A stretch of DNA of 60,209 nucleotides from Candidatus Dechloromonas phosphorivorans (GTDB taxonomy: Bacteria > Pseudomonadota > Gammaproteobacteria > Burkholderiales > Rhodocyclaceae): assembly GCA_016709495.1 (NCBI GenBank), contig JADJMS010000034.1, positions 1 through 60,209 on the forward strand, given 5' to 3'. The notes beneath the pieces were generated by a model, which saw nothing but the letters and a program-made list of their open reading frames with translations, ran no database searches and was not told the DNA's origin. Of this stretch, positions 46,976 to 55,646 are shown in pieces; positions within the stretch are counted from its first letter, which is position 1, and the number at the start of each line of letters is the position of its first letter. Position numbers and translations under genes: made by a program.

Positions 46976-48622
46976 ATGCGCTTAACGCTGGTACACCCCG
47001 CTGGCTTTAATTTTGTACCCGGCCAGCCGGATTTTTCGGTATTGGCTAATCGCATGCCGCCTATCGGCATCATGCAACTGGCCAGCTGGCTGGAAAAATT
47101 TGGACACAGTGTCGCTTTGCATGATTGTCTCGGCCCTTATGCGCCACCGACTATCGCCGAAAATGCCGAAATTGTGCTGGCGACAGATCCTGAAATGGTT
47201 GGGTTTTCGGCAACAACCTCCGGTTTCATGGACGCCGTTGAAATCGCCACCTACATTCGGGAACGGCGACCGGAGATCAAAATTGTTTTCGGTAACGTTC
47301 ATGTTTCGTCGCTGGGCGCGCCCATCCTCGAACATTTCCCGGAAATCGACTATCTGGTGATCGGTGAAGGCGAAGGTGCCTTCCTTGAACTGGCTGACGG
47401 TAATCCGTTGCAAAGCATAGGCAATCTGATTTACCGCGATGAAAGTGGCAAGATCTGCATCAATCCACGGCGTGACCGCATTCTGGATCTCGACGAACTG
47501 CCCTTCCCCGCCTACGAAAAGCTGGCCGGTTTCCCGCACGCCTATCATCTGCCGCTATTTGCCTATGAAAAGCGCTATGGCGCGACGATGATCACCTCGC
47601 GCGGCTGCCCCTACACCTGCTCCTTCTGCGACCGCACGGTGTTTGAGCGCCTCTACAAGACCAATTCGGCGCAATACACCTACGATCACATGAAGTATTT
47701 GCGCGACAAGTTCGGCGTCTATCACATCAACATGTACGACGATCTGTTCACCGCCAAGAAACAGCGGGTCATGGATTTGTGCCAGTTGCTGATTGACAAG
47801 CCGCTGGGCGTTCAGTGGAACTGTGCGATTCGAACCGGCCACACCTCGGACGAAATGCTGGCGCAACTGAAAAAAGCCGGCGTATTGATGGTTTCGATGG
47901 GCATCGAATCAGCAGATCCGATGATGATGGAGCGCCACAAAGCCGGCGTGACGCTGGAAGCGGTGCGCGAAACGGTGCACCAGATTCACGCTGCCGGGAT
48001 GCGTGCCAAGGGCTTGTTCATTTTCGGCATGCCGGGAGAAACGCCAGAAACAGTCAAGGTGACCAGTGATTTCATTTTGTCGCTTGAACTCGATGAGATG
48101 AACATGACCAAATTCAGCCCTTTGCACGGCGCGCCGATCTGGGATGAGTGTGCCAACAGCACGGAATCGGGCGAATTCATCGAGGACTGGCGTCTGATGA
48201 ATTGTCTGAATTTTGTTTTCCTGCCGAAAGGCTTCAGTTCGCGTGAAGAGATGGACGCGCTCTACAACTGGCACATCAAGCGCTTCTACGACAGCAAGGG
48301 CTATCGCCGGCGCTTTGCCAAACGCCTGTGGGCACACCGCTGGAGCTTGTGGCATGTGCTCAGGCACCTGCCGGAAACCATCGCCGCTGCCCGCTATTTC
48401 AGCGCCAACAAGGAGCAGCTGGAAAAGGCCAAACGCGAGTTTGCACTGCATCCGCGTCAGCCGGTTGGGCTTAAACCTTTCCTGAGTGCCGATTTGCAGG
48501 TCGATAACATTGTGGCGATGTCACCAATCAAAATTTCACGGCGGGAGGCAATCAAAATGGTCATGCCTGTTGTCGAGGCGACAGCTTGCTGTACGCCGCC
48601 CAACTTGCAGGCAGCGGTATAA
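46976..48622 (+). CDS. B12-binding radical SAM protein
   Basis: A 548-residue protein from ATG 46976. The N-terminal cobalamin-binding domain (about residues 1-150) contains PPIGIMQLASWLEKFGHSV and the strand VGFSATTSGFMDA. The radical SAM core has RGCPYTCSFCDR (CxxxCxxC; about residues 207-218), INMYDDLFT and GIESADPMMMERHKAG. This domain order matches the BchE/HpnJ/P-methylase group, which methylates or rearranges unreactive carbons. The C-terminal 150 residues are Arg-rich and contain a CC pair near the end. The substrate is unknown. It heads the run of rightward genes that leads to the chorismatase and tailoring genes. Confidence 0.88.
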   Translation: MRLTLVHPAGFNFVPGQPDFSVLANRMPPIGIMQLASWLEKFGHSVALHDCLGPYAPPTIAENAEIVLATDPEMVGFSATTSGFMDAVEIATYIRERRPEIKIVFGNVHVSSLGAPILEHFPEIDYLVIGEGEGAFLELADGNPLQSIGNLIYRDESGKICINPRRDRILDLDELPFPAYEKLAGFPHAYHLPLFAYEKRYGATMITSRGCPYTCSFCDRTVFERLYKTNSAQYTYDHMKYLRDKFGVYHINMYDDLFTAKKQRVMDLCQLLIDKPLGVQWNCAIRTGHTSDEMLAQLKKAGVLMVSMGIESADPMMMERHKAGVTLEAVRETVHQIHAAGMRAKGLFIFGMPGETPETVKVTSDFILSLELDEMNMTKFSPLHGAPIWDECANSTESGEFIEDWRLMNCLNFVFLPKGFSSREEMDALYNWHIKRFYDSKGYRRRFAKRLWAHRWSLWHVLRHLPETIAAARYFSANKEQLEKAKREFALHPRQPVGLKPFLSADLQVDNIVAMSPIKISRREAIKMVMPVVEATACCTPPNLQAAV

Positions 48623-48623
48623 T
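48618..48623 (+). promoter_or_regulatory. Possible -10 element before the BamE-like lipoprotein gene
   Basis: TATAAT followed by TCG lies over the stop of the radical SAM gene, 25 bases before the lipoprotein ATG. The same GTATAATTCG string appears at 58865-58874 before the symporter gene. No clear -35 hexamer was found at the usual spacing. Confidence 0.3.
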
Positions 48624-48647
48624 TCGGCCCATATTTCAGGGTTAAGT

Positions 48648-49382
48648 ATGAAAAAAAAGCATATTTTTGGTCATTTTGGGCTGTTGACCGCAACAATTCT
48701 CGTTTTGACACTCAATGGTTGCGGTAGTGGCAATGCGGCGATCAAGGCGGCTGAAGAAAAAGAGGCCGCCACGCTGGCGACAACCAAGGGTCGAGTATCA
48801 TCCGCCCAAGGCCTGCGTCTGGGCTATGCCTGCTGTAATTTGCGGTATTCCGGCGACTGGGTCAGCGACATGGGATCTGGCGAATTGCCGTTTATTGCCG
48901 TCGGTACGCAAATTCTGGTGCGTGAAGTCGAAGGGGCTCGAGCCAATGTTGAGGCAGACGGCAAATCGTATCGTTTTGGACACGATTACGGCAGATCGCA
49001 GGAAAAGACTCCGGAATGGGTCGATAAACTGGTTGTCCTTGATGACCCGGCACCCAAGCTGGCCAAATTTCCGGCAAACATTCGGGTGATCATTGAAGCT
49101 GGCAAGCTGGCCAAAGGTATGACCAAGGAGCAGGTGATCATGTCCATGGGCTATCCAGCGACCAGTGATACACCCAAACTCGAGGGTGCGGTCTGGAAAT
49201 ATTACTGGCTGCGTTATCCGCTTGAAGTGCATTGGAGCGGTGGTCGGGTTAGCAAAATTGAAGGCAATGCCGATATTGTTGCCAAGGCGACCATGACCGG
49301 TGCAGGGGTAGCGCCAACTGCCGAGATCAAGTCCAAGACCCAAGGAGGTAAGGGTGCAAAATCCGACAAGAGCAGAAAATAG
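48648..49382 (+). CDS. Lipoprotein with BamE/OmlA-like domain
   Basis: A 244-residue protein with a lipoprotein signal (MKKKHIFGHFGLLTATILVLTLNGC, given here only to its Cys). Residues about 50-150 form a beta-rich region with a CC pair (GYACCNLRYSGDWVSD). The C-terminal part, KLAKGMTKEQVIMSMGYPA followed by VWKYYW and VHWSGGRVSKIEG, looks like a BamE/SmpA-type fold. The tail is Lys-rich. It lies in the outer or inner membrane of the cell envelope. Its 3' end overlaps the halogenase-like gene by 29 bases. Function is unknown. Confidence 0.75.
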   Translation: MKKKHIFGHFGLLTATILVLTLNGCGSGNAAIKAAEEKEAATLATTKGRVSSAQGLRLGYACCNLRYSGDWVSDMGSGELPFIAVGTQILVREVEGARANVEADGKSYRFGHDYGRSQEKTPEWVDKLVVLDDPAPKLAKFPANIRVIIEAGKLAKGMTKEQVIMSMGYPATSDTPKLEGAVWKYYWLRYPLEVHWSGGRVSKIEGNADIVAKATMTGAGVAPTAEIKSKTQGGKGAKSDKSRK

Positions 49383-50638
49383 CGCGAATTGCGATGTTTT
49401 GGTCATCGGTGGCGGCCCGGCGGGAACCACTGTAGCGCCTTTACTGGCTGAAAAAGGTTACAAGGTGGTGTTGCTGGAAAAGGCGCTCCATCCGCGCTTT
49501 CATGTCGGTGAATCGCTCCTTCCTGCAAACTTACCGTTGTTCGAGCGGATGGGCGTGGCCGAGGAAATCAAGGCCATCGGCATGGGAAAAATGGGGGGCA
49601 GAGTTTGTTTCGCCGCTACATGAGATGTCGCAATCCTTTGAGTTTGCCGATGCTTGGGACAAATCGATGCCGCATGCCTATCAGGTCAAGCGCGCCGAAT
49701 TTGACACCATCCTGATTCGTAACGCCGAGAAAAAAGGGGTTGAGGTGCATGAGTGCACCAAGGCCAAATCGGTTGATTTTCTGCCGGACAATTCTGGGGC
49801 AGTTATCCGTGCCGAACGCGATGATGGTGAGCAATTTGAATGGAAAGCCAAATTTGTCGTCGATGCCTCCGGGCGCGACACCTTCCTGGCCAATCGTTTC
49901 CAGATCAAGCATCGCAACCCGAAGCACAACAGTTCAGCTATTTATGGTCATTTCACCGGTGCCAGACGCAATGAAGGCCAGGCGGAAGGCAACATCACCA
50001 TTTTCTGGTTCGATCATGGCTGGTTCTGGTTCATTCCGATGCAGGGTGATGTGACCAGTGTCGGCATGGTGACCTGGCCGTACTTTATGAAAACCAAGGG
50101 CTCGCGGACAGTTGAGCAGTTTTTGCGCGATGGCATTGCCATGTGCCCGGCGCTGAGCGAGCGTATGAAAGCGGCTACGCTGGTCAATGAAGTCGAGGCG
50201 ACTGGCAACTTCTCCTATGTTTCCGAGCGCAATCACGGCGAAAACTACTTGTTACTCGGTGATGCTTATGCCTTTATTGACCCGGTATTTTCTTCCGGTG
50301 TTTTGCTGGCGATGAACAGCGGCGTGATCGGCGCAGAAGCTATCGATACCTGCCTGAGCAAGCCGGCCGAAGCACCGGCGGCGCTCAAGCGGTTTGACGC
50401 ATTGATGCAGCATGGGCCGAAAGAATTCTCGTGGTTCATCTACCGCGTTACCAACCCGATCATGCGTGATTTCTTCATGCATCCGAAGAACATATTCCGC
50501 GTCAAGGAAGCCTTGTTGTCGGTTCTGGCCGGCGATATTTTTGGCAAAACACCAATTTGGCGTTCGATCATGATGTTCAAGGTGCTGCGCTTTCATCGGC
50601 TGGAAACGTCGACGCTTCAATATTCGTCCGGTAAATGA
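49354..50638 (+). CDS. FAD-dependent oxidoreductase, flavin halogenase-like (one frameshift)
   Basis: About 427 residues from GTG 49354, with a strong AAGGAGGTAAGG site. The FAD-binding GxGxxG is in DVLVIGGGPAGTTVAPLL, followed by LLEKALHPRFHVGESLLP. After the break come KFVVDASGRDTFLANRF and the halogenase-type motif HGWFWFIP (WxWxIP), then YLLLGDAYAFIDPVFSSGV. The break lies in a G6 run at 49593-49598; removing one G restores KMGAEFVSPLHEM. The family includes tryptophan halogenases and related aryl-polyene pathway oxidases; whether it halogenates cannot be told from sequence. It is followed by the chorismatase gene. Confidence 0.85.
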
Positions 50639-50659
50639 CCCGGCGATGAACTCAGCCTA

Positions 50660-51674
50660 GTGAATCTGACGCTCCTGACTGCCAGTAACAACGAAGTGCT
50701 GCCCTGCCTCGCCGATGCGGCTGAGCGTGTGCTAGGCGCCAGTTCGATCGGTTTGTTGCCGGCGGAGCGCGCTGCCGGCTGGCCAGTGCAATCGATTCCG
50801 GCCCTTTGCTGGGTCGGGTTGGCAACAGTTTGCAGGAAATTTGGCGGCTCGATACGGCTTGTCAGTCCGGGATCAGTGAAGGCATCAGTTATCGGCGTGC
50901 AGGTCCTTTGCTGTATGGGGTCATTGAACTTGATGAGAGCGCCTTTGCAGAGGACGATTCCCCTTTGCAAGCGGCAACTGAAGAAGCCTATCGGCGAATT
51001 TTTCGTCTGATCGAACGTGAAGGGCTGCCACATTTGTGGCGGGTCTGGAATTATCTGGCCGACATCAATCGCGAAAGCGATGGGCTGGAACGTTATCGCC
51101 AGTTCAATATCGGTCGACAAGATGCCTTCATTGAATTCAGCCGGGTGCTACCGGCAATGTGCCGGCAGCCTGCGCGATTGGACTGGCTGGCGGGCCGTTG
51201 AGCATAGCTTTCATGGCTGGCGATCAGCCGGCGGTTCCGGTCGAGAATCCGCGTCAGGTCAGTGCCTACAATTATCCGGCCAGTTACGGGCCGCGCAGCC
51301 CGACCTTTTCACGTGCGGCGCTGGTTTATTTGCCGGGCCAGGAAATATTGTTTATTTCCGGCACGGCCAGTATTGTGGGGCACCAAACGGTGCATCCCGG
51401 CGATGTGGCGGGACAATGCGAGGAATCTTTGGCCAATGTTGCAGCGGTGCTGGCTGCGGCCAGTGCGGCGAGTCGGGGTGTGACGTATCGCCTGGAAACC
51501 CTCTGCTATCGCGTTTATGTACGCCACGTTGAAGATTTTCCAGTTATACGTGACATTTTGCTGGCTCGTCTCGGCGCAGCGGTGGAAATTGTTTATCTTC
51601 AGGCTGATATTTGCCGGTCTGACTTGCTGATTGAAATTGAAGCCATGGCTTCGCAGGCCTTGGGGAATTGCTGA
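50660..51674 (+). CDS. Chorismatase, FkbO/Hyg5/XanB2-like (two frameshifts)
   Basis: About 338 residues read from three frames, with shifts near 50806-50815 and 51160-51180. Conserved blocks: HLWRVWNYLADINRES, GLERYRQFNIGRQDAFIEF, then VENPRQVSAYNYPASYGPRS and PTFSRAALVYLPGQEILFIS followed by GTASIVGHQT. These match the chorismatase family that removes pyruvate from chorismate to give 3-hydroxybenzoate, dihydroxybenzoate or related acids; XanB2 uses the hydroxybenzoate for xanthomonadin. The ATGA overlap with the next gene and the preceding halogenase-like gene support one operon. The exact product (3- or 4-hydroxybenzoate or a dihydrodiol) cannot be assigned from the sequence. Confidence 0.85.
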
Positions 51675-52506
51675 TGTCCCGTTTTTTCAAAATTGCTTTA
51701 AGTGTCTTGGGTTTCTGACAAGCAGTGCAGTGCAGGCGGAAGAAAAGCCCTTGTGGGAAGCGGGTATCGGCGTTGCTGCCCTCAGTTTTCCTTCCTACCG
51801 GGGTTCGGATCAGACCAATAATTTTCTGATGCCGGTGCCAATGTTTTCCTATCACGGGGATTTTTTCAAGGCCGATCGCCACGGCATACGCGCCAGCTTT
51901 TTCGATTCGGATTTTATTGATCTGACCGTCAGCATGGCGCTTTCTCCACCTGCCAGCAGTAAGGATATCAAGGCGCGCAGCAGGATGAGCGACCTTGAAG
52001 GGACGTTTGAAATCGGCCCGCAGATCGATTTGACCTTCTGGCGTTCGGAAAATCGCGCGCGCTTTGTCAAAGCTGCTGATGCCCCTGCGTGCTGCGGTTA
52101 CGGTTGAAGGCTCGCCGCAGAGTGTCGGCTGGGTTTTTCATCCCAAGCTGAATATGGATATTACCGATCTACCCGGCATGCCGGGCTGGAACCTCGGCCT
52201 GCTGGCCGGGCCGGTATTCGGTAACCAGCGGCAGAATGCCTACTATTACAGTGTTGCGCCACAATATGCGACCACAGCGCGCCCGGTCTACGAGGCAAAT
52301 GCTGGCTATGCGGGTATGCAATACACAATGGGGTTTTCAAGCGCTTCCCGAAATTCTGGGTTGGTACTTTCCTGCGTTATGACAACCTTTCTGGTGCCAC
52401 TTTCGAGGATAGCCCCCTGGTCAAGCAGAAGGACTATTTTGCCGGTGGCGTTGCCATCACCTGGGTTCTGGGCGAATCGTCTACGCGCGTGCAAGTGAAT
52501 GATTGA
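51674..52506 (+). CDS. MipA/OmpV family outer membrane protein (three frameshifts)
   Basis: About 277 residues pieced from four frames. The signal peptide is MSRFFKIALSVLGFLTSSAVQA once one base is added near 51716. Mature segments: EAGIGVAALSFPSYRGSDQT, MPVPMFSYHGDFFKADRHGI, then LRAAVTVEGSPQSVGWVFHP (shift near 52065) and, after a third shift near 52340, FPKFWVGTFLRYDNLSGATF with a terminal YFAGGVAITWVL strand. This follows the MipA pattern of a small beta-barrel. MipA-type proteins bind murein synthases or act as pores. The ATG overlaps the chorismatase stop and the end overlaps the acyltransferase start by eight bases. Confidence 0.82.
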
Positions 52507-53318
52507 GTCGCAGCGCCCGAGCGGCCTGCTCTGGGCAGCTTATGAATATGTTGTCATGGTCTTTGGTCTGGGCCTGTTGGCGCTTATTTGCCTGCTCTGG
52601 CTGCCGTTCGCAATGATTCTTTATCCTCTTTTGCCGTGCAAATGGGGCGAGTATGTCGGGCGGCGCTTTATCACCTACGGTTTCCGTTTTTATCTGCGTT
52701 GTCTGGAAATTGTTTGTGCATTTCATCTTGATCTGGCAGATCTGGATCAACTGCGCAATGAAGGGCCGCTGATACTGGCGGCTAATCACCCTTCCCTGAT
52801 GGATGCCGGGATGTTGACTTCACGTCTGCCCAATACCGTTTGCGTGATGAAAGCAGCGTTGTTGGATAACCTGTTGTTTGGTGCTGCGGCCCGGCTTGCC
52901 CGCTACATTCGCAATAACGCACCGCTGGAAACCATCCTCAGCGCCCGAGAGGAACTGCGTGGTGGCGCGCATTTGGTAATTTTTCCCGAAGGTACGCGGA
53001 CCGAACATTTTCCTGTTGGCCCCTGCCAAAAAAGCACCGGCCTGATTTCTAGCCGGACGGGAACGCCTGGTACAAACCCTGTTGATCGAATTTAGTACGC
53101 CTTATCTGGGCAAGGACTGGCCGCTTTTCAAACGACCAGCCCTGCCCTTGCGGGTGCGCGTCCGACTTGGCCGGCGTTTTGCACCACCGAAGGATGTCAG
53201 TGCCTTTACTCGTGAGCTGGATGCTTATTTCAGTCAGGAATTAGGTAAAAATTCCGGGGTAATTTCGTCGTCGACCGTAACAGATGAAGTTCAGTCGCCA
53301 TTGGGCAATGCGCATTGA
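52499..53318 (+). CDS. 1-acyl-sn-glycerol-3-phosphate-type acyltransferase (frameshifted)
   Basis: About 270 residues; one or more shifts near 53030-53090. It has two N-terminal membrane segments (about residues 15-45), then the HX4D catalytic motif in ILAANHPSLMDAGML (about residues 96-110) and the substrate motif FPEGTRTE. The C-terminal part (LLIEFSTPYLGKDWPLFKRP) continues in the next frame. PlsC-like enzymes of this kind occur in phospholipid synthesis and as lipid-attachment enzymes in aryl polyene and similar clusters. Its position between the chorismatase/halogenase genes and a GT2 gene favours the latter. Confidence 0.82.
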
Positions 53319-53324
53319 GAATCC

Positions 53325-54101
53325 ATGTCCCACACCTCGACTAGTCACCTCGTCCTGATCCCCAGTTACAACCCCGGCCCGAAAGTGCTGGCCACGATTC
53401 GTGCTGCGCGTGCCCAGTGGGCGCCGGTCTGGGTAGTGGTTGATGGCAGCAATGACGGTAGTGCCGAGCAATTGCAGGCGCTGGCCGCCGGTGACCCGGG
53501 CATGAAGGTGATTGTCCTGCCGGAAAATCGCGGCAAGGGTTCAGCCGTGCTTGAAGGCATGCAGCAGGCTGCGGCGCAGGGTTTCACACATGCCTTGACG
53601 ATGGATTCTGATGGCCAGCATCCAGCCGACCTGATCCCTGCATTCATGGCGGCTTCGCAAGCCGAGCGCCAAAAAATGGTACTCGGCAAGCCGGTGTTTG
53701 ATGCCGATGCGCCTGCGCTGCGCGTCAATGGGCGCAAGGTCTCGAATGGGTGGGCCAATCTTGAAACCCTGTGGATGGGCATCGGTGATTCGCTCTATGG
53801 CTTTCGGGTTTATCCGATTGCGCCACTGATCAAAATCATGCGCGCCAACCGCTTCATGCGGCGCTTTGATTTCGACCCGGAAGCGGTTGTTCGCCTCTGT
53901 TGGGCTGGTGTCAAACCGCTCAATATCGATGCGCCGGTGCGCTATTTTCGGGCCGATGAAGGCGGTGTTTCGCATTTTCGCTACCTGCGTGACAACAGCT
54001 TGCTGACCTGGATGCACACCCGACTTTTCCTTGGTTTTCTGTTGCGTTTGCCGCAGCTGATCTGGCGTCGCCTAAGCACGCTCTCCGGAAAGAAATGTTG
54101 A
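53325..54101 (+). CDS. Family 2 glycosyltransferase
   Basis: A 258-residue protein. The GT-A fold starts HLVLIPSYNPGPKVLATI; the nucleotide-sugar binding DxD is in ALTMDSDGQHPADLIPA (about residues 87-103). WVVVDGSNDGSAEQLQAL precedes it. The C-terminus has one or two hydrophobic segments with FLGFLLRLPQLIWRR, consistent with membrane association, as in dolichol-phosphate-mannose-like enzymes. The gene lies seven bases after the acyltransferase and directly abuts the methyltransferase gene. Donor and acceptor are unknown. Confidence 0.88.
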   Translation: MSHTSTSHLVLIPSYNPGPKVLATIRAARAQWAPVWVVVDGSNDGSAEQLQALAAGDPGMKVIVLPENRGKGSAVLEGMQQAAAQGFTHALTMDSDGQHPADLIPAFMAASQAERQKMVLGKPVFDADAPALRVNGRKVSNGWANLETLWMGIGDSLYGFRVYPIAPLIKIMRANRFMRRFDFDPEAVVRLCWAGVKPLNIDAPVRYFRADEGGVSHFRYLRDNSLLTWMHTRLFLGFLLRLPQLIWRRLSTLSGKKC

Positions 54102-54860
54102 ATGCCTGAATCGACTTCCCGCAATGCTGCGCTAAAAACTGATCCGCGACTTCAGCCCTATTTTTCTTCGGAGGATGAGCGGCGGCAGGTAACCCAAGCC
54201 ATGTTCAATCAGGCTGCTGCTGGTTATGACCGCGCTGAAAACTTGACGGCCTTGGGCAGCGGCTCCTGGTACCGCCGTGATGTTTTGCGTCGCAATGGTT
54301 TGAAAACCGGGATGACCTTGCTTGATGTGGCCGCTGGCACAGGGCTGGTTGCGGTTGAAGGGCAGCGATTGATCGGGCCAAGCGGCAAGCTGCTGGCGCT
54401 GGATCCTTCGCCCGGCATGCTCGCTGAATTGCGCAAAAAACTTGATGTCGAGACCATTGAAGCCTACGCCGAAGCCATACCGCTGCCGGATGGTCATGTC
54501 GATTTCGTTTCAATGGGTTACGCGCTGCGCCATGTCGGCGATCTGGATCAGGCTTTTTCGGAATATTTTCGCGTGCTGCGCCCGGCCGGGCGTGTTTGCA
54601 TCATGGAAATCAGCCGTCCGCAAAGCAGCATTGCCCAACTTTTGTTGCGTGGCTACATTGGTGGCGTCGTACCGCTGCTTGCCCGCCTGACCCCCAGCCA
54701 TACCGATGTGACCCAGCTTTGGGCATATTACGGCGAAACCATTCAAGCGGCGGTCGACCCTGAGCCCATTCTCGATTCGCTGCGTCGGGCCGGTTTTAGC
54801 GAGGTCAAATGTGCCGTGACTTTTGGTATCTTCCGGGAATACACCGGCTATAAGGCCTAA
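54102..54860 (+). CDS. UbiE/Coq5-like class I methyltransferase
   Basis: A 252-residue protein starting directly after the GT2 stop. SAM-binding motif I is LLDVAAGTGLVAVEGQRLIG (about residues 73-92), with ALDPSPGMLAELR after it, and the fourth-strand motif DFVSMGYALRHVGDLDQAF. UbiE-like landmarks are MFNQAAAGYDRAENLTALG at the N-terminus and FRVLRPAGRVCIMEIS. It could methylate a quinone or, more likely in this context, an aromatic or polyene intermediate. It is not the housekeeping ubiE of the usual ubiE-ubiJ-ubiB operon. Confidence 0.85.
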   Translation: MPESTSRNAALKTDPRLQPYFSSEDERRQVTQAMFNQAAAGYDRAENLTALGSGSWYRRDVLRRNGLKTGMTLLDVAAGTGLVAVEGQRLIGPSGKLLALDPSPGMLAELRKKLDVETIEAYAEAIPLPDGHVDFVSMGYALRHVGDLDQAFSEYFRVLRPAGRVCIMEISRPQSSIAQLLLRGYIGGVVPLLARLTPSHTDVTQLWAYYGETIQAAVDPEPILDSLRRAGFSEVKCAVTFGIFREYTGYKA

Positions 54861-54894
54861 AATTTTGGCCATTTTTGGCAGTTGACCGTAACAA

Positions 54895-55516
54895 ATGAGT
54901 CAATTTGAGCTGATCTACGCTGATTCGACCTTACTAGTCGTTAACAAGGCCCCCGGAATGCTTTCGTACCTGGTCGCGGCCCGGACAAGCAGGATTGTCT
55001 GATTCACCGGGTGCAGGCCGTCTATCCCGATGCGTTGGCAGTTCATCGCCTCGACATGGGTACTTCCGGCTTGCTGCTGATGGCGCGTGGCCCGGAAATG
55101 CACCGCGCGCTGTCCCGTCTGTTTGAGCAACGTCAGGTCGCCAAACGCTACATTGCTGTCGTAGCTGGAGAGTTGTTGCCGGAGAGTGGCGAGGTCAATT
55201 TACCGCTGATTTGTGATTGGCCGAATCGACCACGGCAAATGGTTGATTTTGAAATTGGCAAACCTTCGCTGACGCGCTATCGCCGGCTAGCCTACGATGC
55301 ACAAAAAATTGCAGTCGTGTTGAGCTGGAACCGATTACTGGTCGCTCGCATCAACTCAGGGTTCATATGATGGCTTTGGGCTATTCGATACTGGGTGATG
55401 AGCTATATGGCTCTTCAATTTCAGCTCCACGGTTACTGCTGCACGCAACTCAAATTGAATTTCCGGTGCCGGGAAGCGATCAAATTCATCATTTTGAATC
55501 GCCCCCTGCTTTTTGA
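54895..55516 (+). CDS. RluA-type pseudouridine synthase (two frameshifts)
   Basis: About 207 residues across three frames, with shifts near 54965 and 55315. Start ATG 54895 reads MSQFELIYADSTLLVVNKAP, typical for RluA-family enzymes. The catalytic motif is AVHRLDMGTSGLLLMARG (about 55040-55090), with the active Asp. VAKRYIAVVAGELLPESG and, after the second shift, RVELEPITGRSHQLRVHM complete the fold. It likely modifies 23S rRNA or tRNA uridines; the short size is closest to RluA. It is unlikely to belong to the upstream cluster. Confidence 0.88.
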
Positions 55517-55646
55517 TCCGGGTTCAACCTGATTTGCATACTATGATTTTAGTTATATATTCGCTAAATCAGTAAGCTAACGAAGGGCTTTGAGTGCTGG
55601 CGAAACATGCTAACCCGATATGCAATCGTCGCCAGGAGGTGAGCCG

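Noticed and set aside
3598..53285. Shared 16-base string GTCGACCGTAACAGAT at 3598-3613 and 53270-53285
   Set aside because: One such match is plausible by chance in 60 kb; there is no palindrome, no common context and no third copy.
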